From Methylobacterium sp. Leaf465 (GTDB taxonomy: Bacteria > Pseudomonadota > Alphaproteobacteria > Rhizobiales > Beijerinckiaceae), in the NCBI RefSeq assembly GCF_001424705.1, contig NZ_LMRA01000005.1:50549-114548 (forward strand): 64,000 bases of DNA, given 5' to 3'. A model generated the notes under the pieces. It had not been told where the DNA came from. It searched no databases and worked only from the letters and a program-made list of their open reading frames with translations. Both the position numbers and the translations under genes were made by a program. Below are positions 44,407 to 54,731 of the stretch, piece by piece (the first letter of the stretch is position 1; each line of letters begins with the position of its first letter).

Positions 44407-46521
44407 CTATCGTTCCGCCGGGGACGGAGGTGAGGGGGCGAGCCGCGCGTCGCGGTCCAGCCGCGTGAGATCCGCCTGCCGCACCACCGCGCCCGCCGCG
44501 TCGAGCACCGTGCCGAAGCGCGCCGCGCCCTGTGCGGGGGCGTCGGCGGGCAGGCGCAGGCCGTCCGGGCCGCGATTGCCGGACCGGACCTGCTCGTCGG
44601 CCCGGGCGCCGTCGCCGAACCGGAACGGGTCGCTGTCCAGGAAGACGTTCCCGGTCAGGCTGTTGCGCGCCGCCGCCGGATCGTCCTGGAGGATCGTGGC
44701 CAGGCCGGGATAGCGGGCGCGCCAGAGCTTGGAGCCGACCGGCATCGCCGCGAAGGCCGCCCGCAGCTCCGATTGCGGGTCGGCGATCGCATCCCGGGCC
44801 CAGGTCCGACCGCGGGCATCGACGTGGATGGCCGGGCTCGAGTCCACGAACAGGTTGTCGACGACGCGGTTGTCGCGGCCGCCGCCGAGGAAGACGGGCT
44901 GGTCGACGCGGACGAACAGGTTGTCCCGCACGGTGACGCCGCTCGCCATGTCGTCGAGATAGACGCCCTTGATCTCGAAGCCCGGCGCGGCGCGGATGTC
45001 GTGCAGGTAGTTGTGTTCGATCACCGTGCCGCGGGCGGTCCAGTCCCGGCCGGAATAGATCGCGCCGCTGTCCGTCGAGCCGGACAGGACCCGGGCGATC
45101 TCGTTCCAGGCGACCCGGTGGTCGTTGCCGCGCAAGTGGATGGCGTACTCGTCGGTGTCGTGGATGTAGTTGCCCTCCACCATCTGGCCCACGCCCTCGA
45201 GGGTGATCGCCGGGCTCTGGGTCCGTGCCACCTGGGCGTAGTCGCGGATCCGGCAGTCCCGCACGAAGAGCCCGGCCGGGGTCAGGCTGGCCCGGTCCCC
45301 GCCCGACAGGCGCAGGGCGCCGATGCCCGTTTCCGCCACGTTGCTGCGCTCGAGGCCGCTGGCGGTCGCGCGCGCGATCGACAGGGCCCGGCCGGGGGTC
45401 CGGCGCAGATTCACGCCGGACAGGACGACGTCGGTCGCGTCCGCGATTCGGACGAGGTCGCCGCGCGCCTGTTCGAGGGTCAGCCCTTCGAGACGCAGGT
45501 GCGACGCGCCCTCCACCGCCAGCAGGGTGTCGGTCACCGCCACCTCCGGCGCAGCGGCGGGATCGCGCGGCCAGATCAGGAGGACGCCCCAGCCCACGTC
45601 CCGCCACCATTCGCCGGGCGCATCGAGTTCGGCGAGCGCGTGGACGATGCGGTAGCGGGCGCCCCGGGCGATGCCCTCATAGGGCCGATCCCCGAGGGTC
45701 AGGCGCTTGGCGGCTCCATCGAGGCCGACCACCGGAAAGGCCTCGAGCAGCCAGTCCCAGTGCCAGTAGCCCTCGGCCCACAGGTCGGGCTCGCCGCGCC
45801 AGCCGGCCGCGCGGCCGTCCGAGATGGTGAAGCCGGCCGCGTCGTCGGAGGCGGCCGCCACCTTCGCCCAGCCGGCATTCGGCCAGCGCGCCGGCCAGAG
45901 CGCCCCGGCCCCGTCGAAGACGGCGAGGTTCACCCGGGCGTCGCGCTGCGCGAGGGTGCGGGGTTCCTGGATACGGGATTCGAGGCCGGCCGCCGCCGGC
46001 AGCCGATAGGCGCGGACCTGGGCCCGGGCGGATGGGGGCAGGCGCGCGAGGAGATCGGCGGGAATGCCGCCGGGGGCGGGCTGCAGGGGAATGGAGCCGA
46101 CGAGGCGGCTGGTGCCGTCCGGGCTGCCGCGCACCACCAGAGGGGCGGCGGCCGTGCCGCCATCCTCGGGACCGAACCGGACAGGCTCGGCGAGACGGTG
46201 CAGGCCCGGTGCGAAGGCGATCTCGATCGCGCGACGCGGATCGGATCGGCGCCAAGCCTCCTGCCAAGTGCGGCGCAGGGCCAGGGCTTCCGGCAGGGTG
46301 GCGACGACGGCGTGACCGACGGCGCGCTTCGGAGCGGCTGCGCCGGACTGGGGATCGACCGTGATGACGACGGGCTCGGCCGCGAGGGCCACGCCCGGGG
46401 TCGCGGAGAGGAGGATAGCCGCGAGGCCGGCCCGGAGACGGGACGCGACGGCGTTCCGTCGCTTGCCCGCATTCCGACGGGTCCACGTGCACTTGGCCGA
46501 AGTCCGGTTGCCTCGCTCCAA
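44407..46521 (-). CDS. Secreted right-handed beta-helix protein (lyase/epimerase-like)
   Basis: 704-residue exported protein with a signal peptide around residues 20-48 (LRAGLAAILLSATPGVALAAEP). From about residue 330 it shows repeated short-strand turns of a parallel beta-helix (LRLEGLTLEQARGDLVRI, HDTDEYAIHLRGNDHRVAWNEIARV, IEHNYLHDI, VRDNLFVRVDQPVF, VVDNLFVDSSPAI). It resembles polysaccharide lyases/C5-epimerases and suggests trimming or editing of the exported polymer. The only plausible start is TTG 46521, with AAGGGG seven bases upstream. Confidence 0.85.
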   Translation of the reverse strand: MERGNRTSAKCTWTRRNAGKRRNAVASRLRAGLAAILLSATPGVALAAEPVVITVDPQSGAAAPKRAVGHAVVATLPEALALRRTWQEAWRRSDPRRAIEIAFAPGLHRLAEPVRFGPEDGGTAAAPLVVRGSPDGTSRLVGSIPLQPAPGGIPADLLARLPPSARAQVRAYRLPAAAGLESRIQEPRTLAQRDARVNLAVFDGAGALWPARWPNAGWAKVAAASDDAAGFTISDGRAAGWRGEPDLWAEGYWHWDWLLEAFPVVGLDGAAKRLTLGDRPYEGIARGARYRIVHALAELDAPGEWWRDVGWGVLLIWPRDPAAAPEVAVTDTLLAVEGASHLRLEGLTLEQARGDLVRIADATDVVLSGVNLRRTPGRALSIARATASGLERSNVAETGIGALRLSGGDRASLTPAGLFVRDCRIRDYAQVARTQSPAITLEGVGQMVEGNYIHDTDEYAIHLRGNDHRVAWNEIARVLSGSTDSGAIYSGRDWTARGTVIEHNYLHDIRAAPGFEIKGVYLDDMASGVTVRDNLFVRVDQPVFLGGGRDNRVVDNLFVDSSPAIHVDARGRTWARDAIADPQSELRAAFAAMPVGSKLWRARYPGLATILQDDPAAARNSLTGNVFLDSDPFRFGDGARADEQVRSGNRGPDGLRLPADAPAQGAARFGTVLDAAGAVVRQADLTRLDRDARLAPSPPSPAER

Positions 46522-46584
46522 GCGGCGCCCCTTGATTCACCGGCACCCCGACGACGGGATGTCGGTCAGGGCGCCTCGGTGATC

Positions 46585-46794
46585 TTAGGCGGTCGGGTAG
46601 GAGAACACACCCACCGACTTGTGGAACTGCACGGTCTCGCGCACCCGGTGGCGGCGGGCCTTGTCGAGCATGCGGCTGTCCAGGCGGTCGCCGCCGATAT
46701 CGGCGAACTGCTGGTCGGTCAGATCGGCGATCTGGCGCGCCGAGGCGTTCTCCTTCCAGGAGGAACGGATGTGGTTGAGGATCGCGTGTACCAT
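46585..46794 (-). CDS. Small DUF1127-like protein
   Basis: About 69 residues. The core ARQIADLTDQQFADIGGDR followed by a basic region (DSRMLDKARRHRVRETV) resembles the DUF1127 pattern (L-x-x-L-x-D-x-x-L-x-D-I-G-x-x-R), a family of small Arg-rich proteins linked to phosphate/carbon metabolism and RNA turnover in alphaproteobacteria. The start is uncertain: MVHAILNHIR (46794) is chosen, and longer forms to 46920 are possible. It lies downstream of no obvious partner. Confidence 0.55.
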   Translation of the reverse strand: MVHAILNHIRSSWKENASARQIADLTDQQFADIGGDRLDSRMLDKARRHRVRETVQFHKSVGVFSYPTA

Positions 46795-47107
46795 GGGAGT
46801 CTGGGTCCGAAACGGTTCGTGCCACGGGGTCTGTCGCCCCATCGCCATGGCCCTGATGTAGGCGTCGCCGCAGCGCAGCACGAGGGCTGAGGCGGCCGGT
46901 CTGCTATGCAGGATGGACATGAAAAGGACAGGGATTGCCTAAGCCCTGGGCAAACCGATCCTAAATCCCTCTTGACGCTGGGTTTCTTCGGCCTGACGCC
47001 AAACCCGTCCAACGCCCCCTGCCCAAGGCTCCGGCAAAGCCAGCACCGCCCGTGTGCGGTGCAGCACAGATGTCCCGGAACCGGACACCGTCTGCCGGCG
47101 AGCCCCC
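46795..47107. other. 313-bp interval between the DUF1127-like gene and an ABC gene
   Basis: No gene is supported unless the DUF1127-like ORF starts further upstream. A leftward promoter for that gene should lie here. GGTGCGGTGCAG-type short GC-rich inverted segments near 47050 may belong to the end of the ABC transcript, but no U-tract terminator is seen. Confidence 0.4.
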
Positions 47108-48979
<1,872 letters not shown>

Positions 48980-49084
48980 GAGACCATCCGGTTGCTGCAG
49001 CGCACGCTTAACTATGCCGCCTTGACCGCCTGCCAACCGGGGGGCGATGCCGCACGGACCCGCCCCCATCCTGAGACGCCGCCG

Positions 49085-49552
49085 ATGCTCCGCCTCGCCC
49101 TCTACCAGCCCGACATCCCGCAGAACACCGGCACCCTCCTGCGTCTCGCCGCCTGCCTCGGAGCCGCCGTCGAGATCATCGAGCCCGCCGGCTTCGACGT
49201 CTCCGACCGGCACCTGCGCCGCGCGGGCCTCGACTACCTCGACCGCGTCGCCGTCACCCGCCACCGCTCCTGGGACGCGTTCTCGGAGTGGCGCCGGGCG
49301 GAGACCATCCGCCTCGTCCTTGCCACCACGCAGGGCGCCCTGCCCTACACCGACTTCGCCTACCGGGACGGCGACTGCCTGCTGATGGGCCGGGAATCGG
49401 CCGGCGTACCCGAGGCCGTCCACGCCGCGGCGGATGCCCGGGTGGTGGTGCCGATCCGGGCCGACCTGCGCTCCCTCAACGTCGCGGTCTGCGCCGCGAT
49501 GATCCTGGGCGAGGCCCTGCGCCAGACCGGCGGCTTCCCACGGTCGGATTGA
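49085..49552 (+). CDS. trmL: tRNA (cytidine/uridine-34-2'-O)-methyltransferase
   Basis: 155-residue SPOUT-class methyltransferase that 2'-O-methylates the wobble base of certain tRNA-Leu. It has the family opening LALYQPDIPQNTGTLLRLAACLG. The trefoil-knot S-adenosylmethionine site is made by LLMGRESAGVPEAVH and VVVPIRADLRSLNVAVCAAMILGEALRQ. The ATG at 49085 is chosen by homology within a much longer open frame. It is a stand-alone gene. Confidence 0.94.
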   Translation: MLRLALYQPDIPQNTGTLLRLAACLGAAVEIIEPAGFDVSDRHLRRAGLDYLDRVAVTRHRSWDAFSEWRRAETIRLVLATTQGALPYTDFAYRDGDCLLMGRESAGVPEAVHAAADARVVVPIRADLRSLNVAVCAAMILGEALRQTGGFPRSD

Positions 49553-49637
49553 ACGCTGTGCAATCGCGCACTTGAACAGTGTTCAAAAGCTGCGACAACC
49601 GGGGGGTGGACCGCAACCACCGACCCGGAGCCCGACT

Positions 49638-50327
49638 ATGCTCAGACTGTTTCGCACCCTCGCCCGCGGCGCCGCCGCCCGCGCCGAAGAAGACCTGTTC
49701 GACCGCAACGCCCTCCTCATCCTCGACCAGCAGATCCGCGAGACCCGCGCCGCCCTGGAGCGCAGCCGCCAGGCGCTGGCGGCTTCGGTGGCCGGCGACC
49801 GGGCCGAGGAGCGCCGCCTCGCCGAGGTCGAGGCCCGCGCCACCGACCTCGAGACTCGCGCCGTGGCGGCACTCCAGTCCGGGCGCGACGACCTGGCGTC
49901 GGAGGCCGCCGAGGCGATCGCCGAACTGGAGGCCGAGCGCGACGCCATCCGCGCCGCCCGCGGCCGCTTCGCCGCCGAACTCGTCCGCATCCGCGCGGCG
50001 GTCGCCGACGCCACCCGGCGCCAGGCGGACCTCGAACGGGGCCGGCGCCTCGCCGCGGCCGCCGAGACGGCCCGGCGCCTGCGGGTGCGTGCCACCCCGG
50101 AGGACCGGGCCACGCTGAAGGAGGCCGAGGCGACGCTGGCGCGACTGCGCAGTCTCCAGGCCGAGGCCGACGACACCGAGGAGGCCCTGCGCGAGGCCGA
50201 GCCCGGCGCCGACCTCGCCGAGCGGATGGCGCGCGCCGGCTTCGGCCCGAGCCCCCGCCCGGCCCCGTCCGCGATCCTCGACCGCCTGCGCGCCCGGGCC
50301 GAGGCGCCCCGCCAGCCGGCCGCCTGA
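49638..50327 (+). CDS. PspA/IM30-family protein
   Basis: 229-residue, almost wholly helical protein. The opening LRLFRTLARGAAARAEEDLFDRNALLILDQQIRE is the PspA/IM30 N-terminal amphipathic helix and first coiled coil, and long Ala/Arg/Glu heptads continue to about 210. Such proteins bind stressed inner membranes in ESCRT-III-like assemblies. The ATG at 49638 has GGAG nine bases upstream. No pspF/pspBC neighbours are present; the next gene encodes a small YiaA/B-like membrane protein. Confidence 0.82.
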   Translation: MLRLFRTLARGAAARAEEDLFDRNALLILDQQIRETRAALERSRQALAASVAGDRAEERRLAEVEARATDLETRAVAALQSGRDDLASEAAEAIAELEAERDAIRAARGRFAAELVRIRAAVADATRRQADLERGRRLAAAAETARRLRVRATPEDRATLKEAEATLARLRSLQAEADDTEEALREAEPGADLAERMARAGFGPSPRPAPSAILDRLRARAEAPRQPAA

Positions 50328-50351
50328 TTGCCGCGCAGCGGCTGCGCAAGC

Positions 50352-50494
50352 GGCCCCTCCCCCCTCTGGGGGAGGGTGCCTGCGGAGCAGGCGGGAGAGG
50401 GGCGACCTCTCCGAACAGCGCGCTCCCCTCTCGCGGGACTTCGTCCCGGCCCGACCCGCTTCACGGGCCACCCTCTCCCGCAAGGGGGAGAGGG
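50352..50494. repeat. Dispersed intergenic inverted repeat, copy B
   Basis: Same family as the copy at 6735-6861. A 30-base block (50372-50401, GAGGGTGCCTGCGGAGCAGG...) is practically identical in the two copies. The following GCGACCTCTCC...GCGCTCCCCTCTC is also similar. Outer arms CCCCCTCTGGGGGAGGGTG and CACCCTCTCCCGCAAGGGGGAG are inverted. It lies between the PspA-like and YiaA/B genes. Confidence 0.8.
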
Positions 50495-50559
50495 AATGCG
50501 CGGCGCGCTTCATCGCCAGGCCCACCTTCCGAAATCACCCCAACCCGAGGAGAATCCCC

Positions 50560-50829
50560 ATGACCAACGAGACCACGCAGCATTCCGGCGCCTGGGTCGC
50601 CTTCACCTACGCCTCGTTCCTCGGCTCCGCCGCCATGGTGGGCCTCGGTATCCTGTTCATGCCCATCGACATCTGGATCAAGGGCTACCTCGCCATGGGC
50701 ACGATCATGCTCGTGCAGTCCTGCATCACCGCCACCAAGACCATCCGCGACGTCCACGAGGGCCGGCGCATGGTCAACCGGATCGAGGACGCCAAGACCG
50801 AGCGGCTGCTGATGTCCGTCAAGGATTGA
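50560..50829 (+). CDS. YiaA/YiaB-family inner-membrane protein
   Basis: 89-residue protein with two hydrophobic helices ([23 protein letters not shown] and [23 protein letters not shown]), the arrangement of the YiaA/B two-helix domain. A short charged cytosolic tail follows ([17 protein letters not shown]). Function unknown; homologues are often induced by envelope or osmotic stress. GAGGAG lies about ten bases before the ATG. It sits between the PspA-like gene and hemF. Confidence 0.88.
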   Translation: MTNETTQHSGAWVAFTYASFLGSAAMVGLGILFMPIDIWIKGYLAMGTIMLVQSCITATKTIRDVHEGRRMVNRIEDAKTERLLMSVKD

Positions 50830-50890
50830 GCGCCTCGCCCCGACCGCCGGCGAATTGACGGCCGGGCGGCGGGATGGGACATCCCCCGGC

Positions 50891-51817
50891 ATGACTATGC
50901 CCGAATCCTCCGTCCCCCCGCTGCCCGAGGCCGAGCGCGACGCCGTGAAGGCCGAGGCGACGGCCTGGTTCACCACCCTGCGCGACCGGATCGTCGCCGC
51001 CTTCGAGACCCTCGAGGCGGAGGCGACCGGGCCGTTCCATCCCGACGCCCCGGCCGAGCCCGGCACCTTCGTGAAGACGCCCTGGCAGCGCACCGACCAC
51101 ACCGGCGCGCCCGGCGGCGGCGGCACCATGGCGATGATCAAGGGCCGGGTCTTCGAGAAGGCGGGCGTCCACGTCTCGGCCGTGCACGGCGAGTTCGCGC
51201 CGGAGTTCCGCGCCCAGATGCCGGGGGCGGCCGAGGACCCGCGCTTCTTCGCCACCGGGATCTCGCTGATCGCGCATCCCTGGAACCCGAACGTGCCGAC
51301 CGTGCACATGAACACCCGCTTCGTGGTGACCACGAAGACGTGGTTCGGCGGCGGCGCCGACCTGACCCCCGTGCTCGACCGGCGCCGCACCCAGGACGAC
51401 CCGGATTCCCTGACCTTCCACGCGGCCATGCGGGAGGCCTGCGACGCCCACGCGCCCGCCGCCGACTACGCCCGCTACAAGGCCTGGTGCGAGGAGTACT
51501 TCCACCTCAAGCACCGCAACGAGCCGCGCGGCATCGGCGGGATCTTCTACGACTATCACTGGACCGGCGACCCCAAGGCCGACCTCGCCTTCACCCGCGA
51601 CGTGGGCGGGGCCTTCCTCAAGGCCTACCCGGCCATCGTGCGCGCCAACCTGGCCACGCCCTGGACCGAGGCGGACCGGCTGGAGCAGCAGGTCCGGCGC
51701 GGGCGCTACGTGGAATTCAACCTGCTCTACGACCGCGGCACGATCTTCGGCCTGAAGACCGGCGGCAACGTCGCCTCGATCCTGTCGTCGCTGCCCCCCA
51801 CGGTGCGCTGGCCGTGA
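50891..51817 (+). CDS. hemF: Oxygen-dependent coproporphyrinogen III oxidase
   Basis: 308-residue cytosolic enzyme that oxidatively decarboxylates coproporphyrinogen III to protoporphyrinogen IX in haem (and chlorophyll) synthesis. Family signatures are [75 protein letters not shown] and [31 protein letters not shown]. The ATG at 50891 is set by homology. The stop overlaps the next gene start (GTGA), forming a coupled set with the SUFU-like and helicase genes. Confidence 0.97.
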   Translation: MTMPESSVPPLPEAERDAVKAEATAWFTTLRDRIVAAFETLEAEATGPFHPDAPAEPGTFVKTPWQRTDHTGAPGGGGTMAMIKGRVFEKAGVHVSAVHGEFAPEFRAQMPGAAEDPRFFATGISLIAHPWNPNVPTVHMNTRFVVTTKTWFGGGADLTPVLDRRRTQDDPDSLTFHAAMREACDAHAPAADYARYKAWCEEYFHLKHRNEPRGIGGIFYDYHWTGDPKADLAFTRDVGGAFLKAYPAIVRANLATPWTEADRLEQQVRRGRYVEFNLLYDRGTIFGLKTGGNVASILSSLPPTVRWP

Positions 51818-52404
51818 GCGCTCCGGCCGCCCCTCCGGCGGACATCACCGAGACCAACCGAGCGGTGGCGCGCATGCTGGCGGCGGCCCTGGGCGGCGTG
51901 CCCTCCGTCGCCCGGCACGCCGACGAGACGGGTCGCAGCCACGTCGACATCCTGACCTGCCGCGACGCCCCGCGCCCCGGCCTCACCGCCTGCGCCACGG
52001 TGACCCTGGCCAACCACCCGCTCTACCAGGACGGCGTCGAATTCCCCGGGCGCTGCGAGATCCTGGGTGTGAGCACCGACCCGGACGTGGCGCGGATGGT
52101 GGCGGCCTGCGCCTTCCAGGTCATCGACGGGCGCTGGTTCCTGGCCCCCGGCATCGTCTTTCCCGGCCTGCTCACGGGCCTCTCGGCGAGCCTCGCGCAC
52201 GTCCTGTTCGTGCCGCCGGCCCTGTTCGAGGCCCGGCTGGAGACACCGGCCACCGCAGACGCGGCGCTGGCCTTCCTCCAGGCGGTGCCGATCTCGGAGG
52301 CCGAGTACGCCTTCGCGCAGGAATCCGGGGGCGATGCCCTGGAGGACCTGTTCGCCGCGCGCGGTACCGACCTCTTCGACCTGCAGCGGCCCTCGGTGCT
52401 CTGA
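51814..52404 (+). CDS. Suppressor-of-fused (SUFU) domain protein
   Basis: 196-residue protein resembling bacterial SUFU-domain proteins. It has [57 protein letters not shown] and the C-terminal [22 protein letters not shown] that is typical of the family. In bacteria the domain is found in toxin-immunity and other protein-binding contexts, and its role is mostly unknown. It starts with GTG overlapping the hemF stop, and its TGA shares an A with the following helicase ATG (TGATG). Confidence 0.85.
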   Translation: MSAPAAPPADITETNRAVARMLAAALGGVPSVARHADETGRSHVDILTCRDAPRPGLTACATVTLANHPLYQDGVEFPGRCEILGVSTDPDVARMVAACAFQVIDGRWFLAPGIVFPGLLTGLSASLAHVLFVPPALFEARLETPATADAALAFLQAVPISEAEYAFAQESGGDALEDLFAARGTDLFDLQRPSVL

Positions 52405-53525
52405 TGGCCGATGCCCCCCTGCCGACCCGCTTCGCCCCGCAGCAGGACGCGGCCCTGAAGGCGATTTCCGACTGGCGCAAGTCCGGCGGCCAGCAGGTCT
52501 TCCGCCTCTTCGGCTACGCCGGCACCGGCAAGACCACCCTCGCCCGGCGCATCGCCGACGACGTCGAGGGCACGGTGGTGTTCGGCGCCTTCACGGGCAA
52601 GGCCGCCTCGGTGATGCGCCAGAAGGGCTGCCACGACGCCGCGACGATCCACAGCCTGATCTACCGCACCAAGGAGACCGAGGACGGCGGCCCGGCCTTC
52701 ACCCTGAACCGCACCGGGCCGGTCTCGAAGGCCGAGCTCATCGTCATCGACGAGTGCTCGATGGTCGATTCGGATCTGGGCAACGACCTCCTCTCCTTCG
52801 ACCGGCCGGTGCTGGTGCTCGGCGACCCGGCGCAGCTGCCGCCGGTGCGCGGGGGCGGCTTCTTCACCGAGGCCGAGCCCGACGTGATGCTCACCGACGT
52901 CCACCGGCAGGCGGCCGACGACCCCATCGTCCGCATGGCGATGACGGTACGCGAAGGCGGGCGCCTCACCCTCGGCGACTACGGCGAGAGCCGCATCGTC
53001 TCGCGCCGGTCCATCGACCCGGCCGTGGTGCTGCAGGCCGACCAGGTGCTGGTGGGCATGAACAAGACCCGGCGGCTCTACAACAACCGCCTGCGGGAGC
53101 TCGCCGGCCACTCCGACCCGATGCCGGCGGTGGGCGAGAAGCTCGTCTGCCTGCGCAACGACCGGACCAAGGGCCTCCTCAACGGCTCCACCTGGACGGT
53201 GCATGCGCAGCGTTCGTCACCGCGCTCCGACACGGTGCGCCTCGACGTCGTGCCCGAGGACGACCCGGCCCTGCGCCGCCGCCCGGTGGACATCAAGGTC
53301 CTCAAGGCCGTGATGTCGGGCTCCGAGGAGGAGATCCCGGCCTTCCTGAAGCGCGAGACCGACGAGTTCACCTACGGCTACGCCCTCACGGTCCACAAGG
53401 CGCAGGGCTCGCAATGGGACGACGTCGTGCTGTTCGACGAGTCCTTCGCCTTCCGCGAGCACCGGGCGCGCTGGCTCTATACCGGCCTGACCCGGGCGGC
53501 GAAGCGGATCACCGTCGTGGTCTAG
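52404..53525 (+). CDS. RecD-like ATP-dependent DNA helicase (SF1B)
   Basis: 373-residue helicase core. Walker A GYAGTGKTT is at 37-45. Motif Ia follows (FTGKAASVMRQKG), then motif II/Walker B VIDECSMVD, motif III VLGDPAQLPPV, and at the C-terminus motif V/VI (GYALTVHKAQGSQWDDVVLF, RWLYTGLTRAAKRITVVV). This is the compact Dda/RecD2-like arrangement without the RecBCD-specific N-domain. It probably works in DNA repair or processing as a single subunit. It is translationally coupled to the SUFU-like gene. Confidence 0.92.
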   Translation: MADAPLPTRFAPQQDAALKAISDWRKSGGQQVFRLFGYAGTGKTTLARRIADDVEGTVVFGAFTGKAASVMRQKGCHDAATIHSLIYRTKETEDGGPAFTLNRTGPVSKAELIVIDECSMVDSDLGNDLLSFDRPVLVLGDPAQLPPVRGGGFFTEAEPDVMLTDVHRQAADDPIVRMAMTVREGGRLTLGDYGESRIVSRRSIDPAVVLQADQVLVGMNKTRRLYNNRLRELAGHSDPMPAVGEKLVCLRNDRTKGLLNGSTWTVHAQRSSPRSDTVRLDVVPEDDPALRRRPVDIKVLKAVMSGSEEEIPAFLKRETDEFTYGYALTVHKAQGSQWDDVVLFDESFAFREHRARWLYTGLTRAAKRITVVV

Positions 53526-53607
53526 AGGGGCTTGCGTGGCCCCCGGCGGCTTGCGCGTTGCCGGCCCCTCGGGGACAACGAAGGCGTGCGCGGGGGGAGA
53601 GATTCGC

Positions 53608-54003
53608 ATGGCCTTGACCGGACGATGCCGCTGCGGCGCCATCCAATACGTGGCCGCGGGCGAGCCGAGCCACAGCGCCCTGTGCCACTGCACCGATTGC
53701 CGGCGGTCCTCGGGCGCACCCGCGGTGGGGTTCGCGCTGTTCCCGGACGAGCGGATCACGATCACCGGCACCCCGACCGCCTACGAATCCTCGCCCGGCG
53801 TGCTCCGCGAATTCTGCGGGACCTGCGGCACCAACCTGTTCTACCGCAACGCGGCGGTCTTCCCGGGCCAGGTCGACCTCCACACCGCGACCCTGGACGA
53901 TCCCGACGCCCTGCCCCCGTCGATCCGCATCCAGGTCGCGGACGCGCCCGAATGGTTCGGCCGGTTCGACGCGCTGCCGGCCTTTCCGCGCTATCCCGGA
54001 TAG
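53608..54003 (+). CDS. GFA/CENP-V-family zinc protein
   Basis: 131-residue protein with the zinc-binding cysteines of the glutathione-dependent formaldehyde-activating (GFA) family: Cys7/Cys9 (GRCRCG), Cys26/28/31 (LCHCTDC) and Cys70/73 (FCGTCGTNLFYRN). The family includes formaldehyde-glutathione adduct-forming enzymes, which would suit a methylotroph, but many paralogues do other things, so the substrate is uncertain. The ATG at 53608 has GGGGGGAG nine bases upstream. A heat-shock-like promoter for hslV lies just downstream. Confidence 0.88.
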   Translation: MALTGRCRCGAIQYVAAGEPSHSALCHCTDCRRSSGAPAVGFALFPDERITITGTPTAYESSPGVLREFCGTCGTNLFYRNAAVFPGQVDLHTATLDDPDALPPSIRIQVADAPEWFGRFDALPAFPRYPG

Positions 54004-54021
54004 GCCGAGACCCCGGCGGCG

Positions 54022-54050
54022 CTTGGAGCGAACCCCGCGAGCACCTACGT
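54022..54050 (+). promoter_or_regulatory. Heat-shock (sigma-32/RpoH) promoter of hslV
   Basis: CTTG (54022-54025), 18 bases, CCTACGT (54044-54050), fitting CTTG-N17/18-CYTATNT. Spacing is identical to the groESL promoter candidate. The predicted start near 54057 gives a leader of about 26 nt before hslV. Confidence 0.65.
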
Positions 54051-54082
54051 GAGCGGTTCTCCCACCCGAACCGGAGCCTGTC

Positions 54083-54652
54083 TTGTCCCATTCCGAAGCG
54101 AGCGGTCCGCCGCAGATGCACGCCACCACGATCCTCATGGTCCGCAAGGGCGGCCGGGTGGTGATCGGCGGCGACGGGCAGGTCAGCCTCGGCCAGACCA
54201 TCGTCAAGGGCAATGCCCGCAAGGTCCGGCGCCTGGCCAAGGGCACGGTGATCGGCGGCTTCGCGGGAGCCACCGCCGACGCCTTCACGCTGTTTGAGCG
54301 GCTGGAGGCCAAGCTCGAACAGTATCCGGGGCAGCTGACCCGGGCCTGCGTCGAGCTGACCAAGGACTGGCGCACCGACCGCTACCTGCGCCGCCTGGAG
54401 GCGATGATGCTGGTGGCCGACAAGGAGGTCAGCCTGCTGCTCTCGGGCGCGGGCGACGTGCTGGAGCCGGAAAGCGGCGTGATGGCGATCGGCTCGGGCG
54501 GGAACTACGCCCTGTCGGCTGCCCGCGCCCTCGAAGACAGCAGTCATGACGCAGAAGAGATCGTTCGCCGGGCCATGCGGATCGCCGCCGAGATCTGCGT
54601 CTACACGAATGACAGCCTCGTGATCGAGACCTTGGAAACGTCTGAAAGCTGA
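54083..54652 (+). CDS. hslV: HslV peptidase subunit of the HslUV protease
   Basis: 189-residue proteasome-like peptidase that assembles with the HslU ATPase. After removal of an N-terminal extension the catalytic Thr would be exposed at residue 15 ([13 protein letters not shown]). The [23 protein letters not shown] and [14 protein letters not shown] segments are typical. The start is TTG 54083 with GGAG eight bases upstream; the shorter ATG at 54116 would leave only MHA before the Thr. hslU lies almost 3 kb downstream. Confidence 0.95.
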   Translation: MSHSEASGPPQMHATTILMVRKGGRVVIGGDGQVSLGQTIVKGNARKVRRLAKGTVIGGFAGATADAFTLFERLEAKLEQYPGQLTRACVELTKDWRTDRYLRRLEAMMLVADKEVSLLLSGAGDVLEPESGVMAIGSGGNYALSAARALEDSSHDAEEIVRRAMRIAAEICVYTNDSLVIETLETSES

Positions 54653-54731
54653 CCGAGCTCCGATCCGTTAACCGAAGTTTTCGAGACACTGCTTACGAGC
54701 TTGAATGAAAGCTCGTGACGGGATCTCGGAC

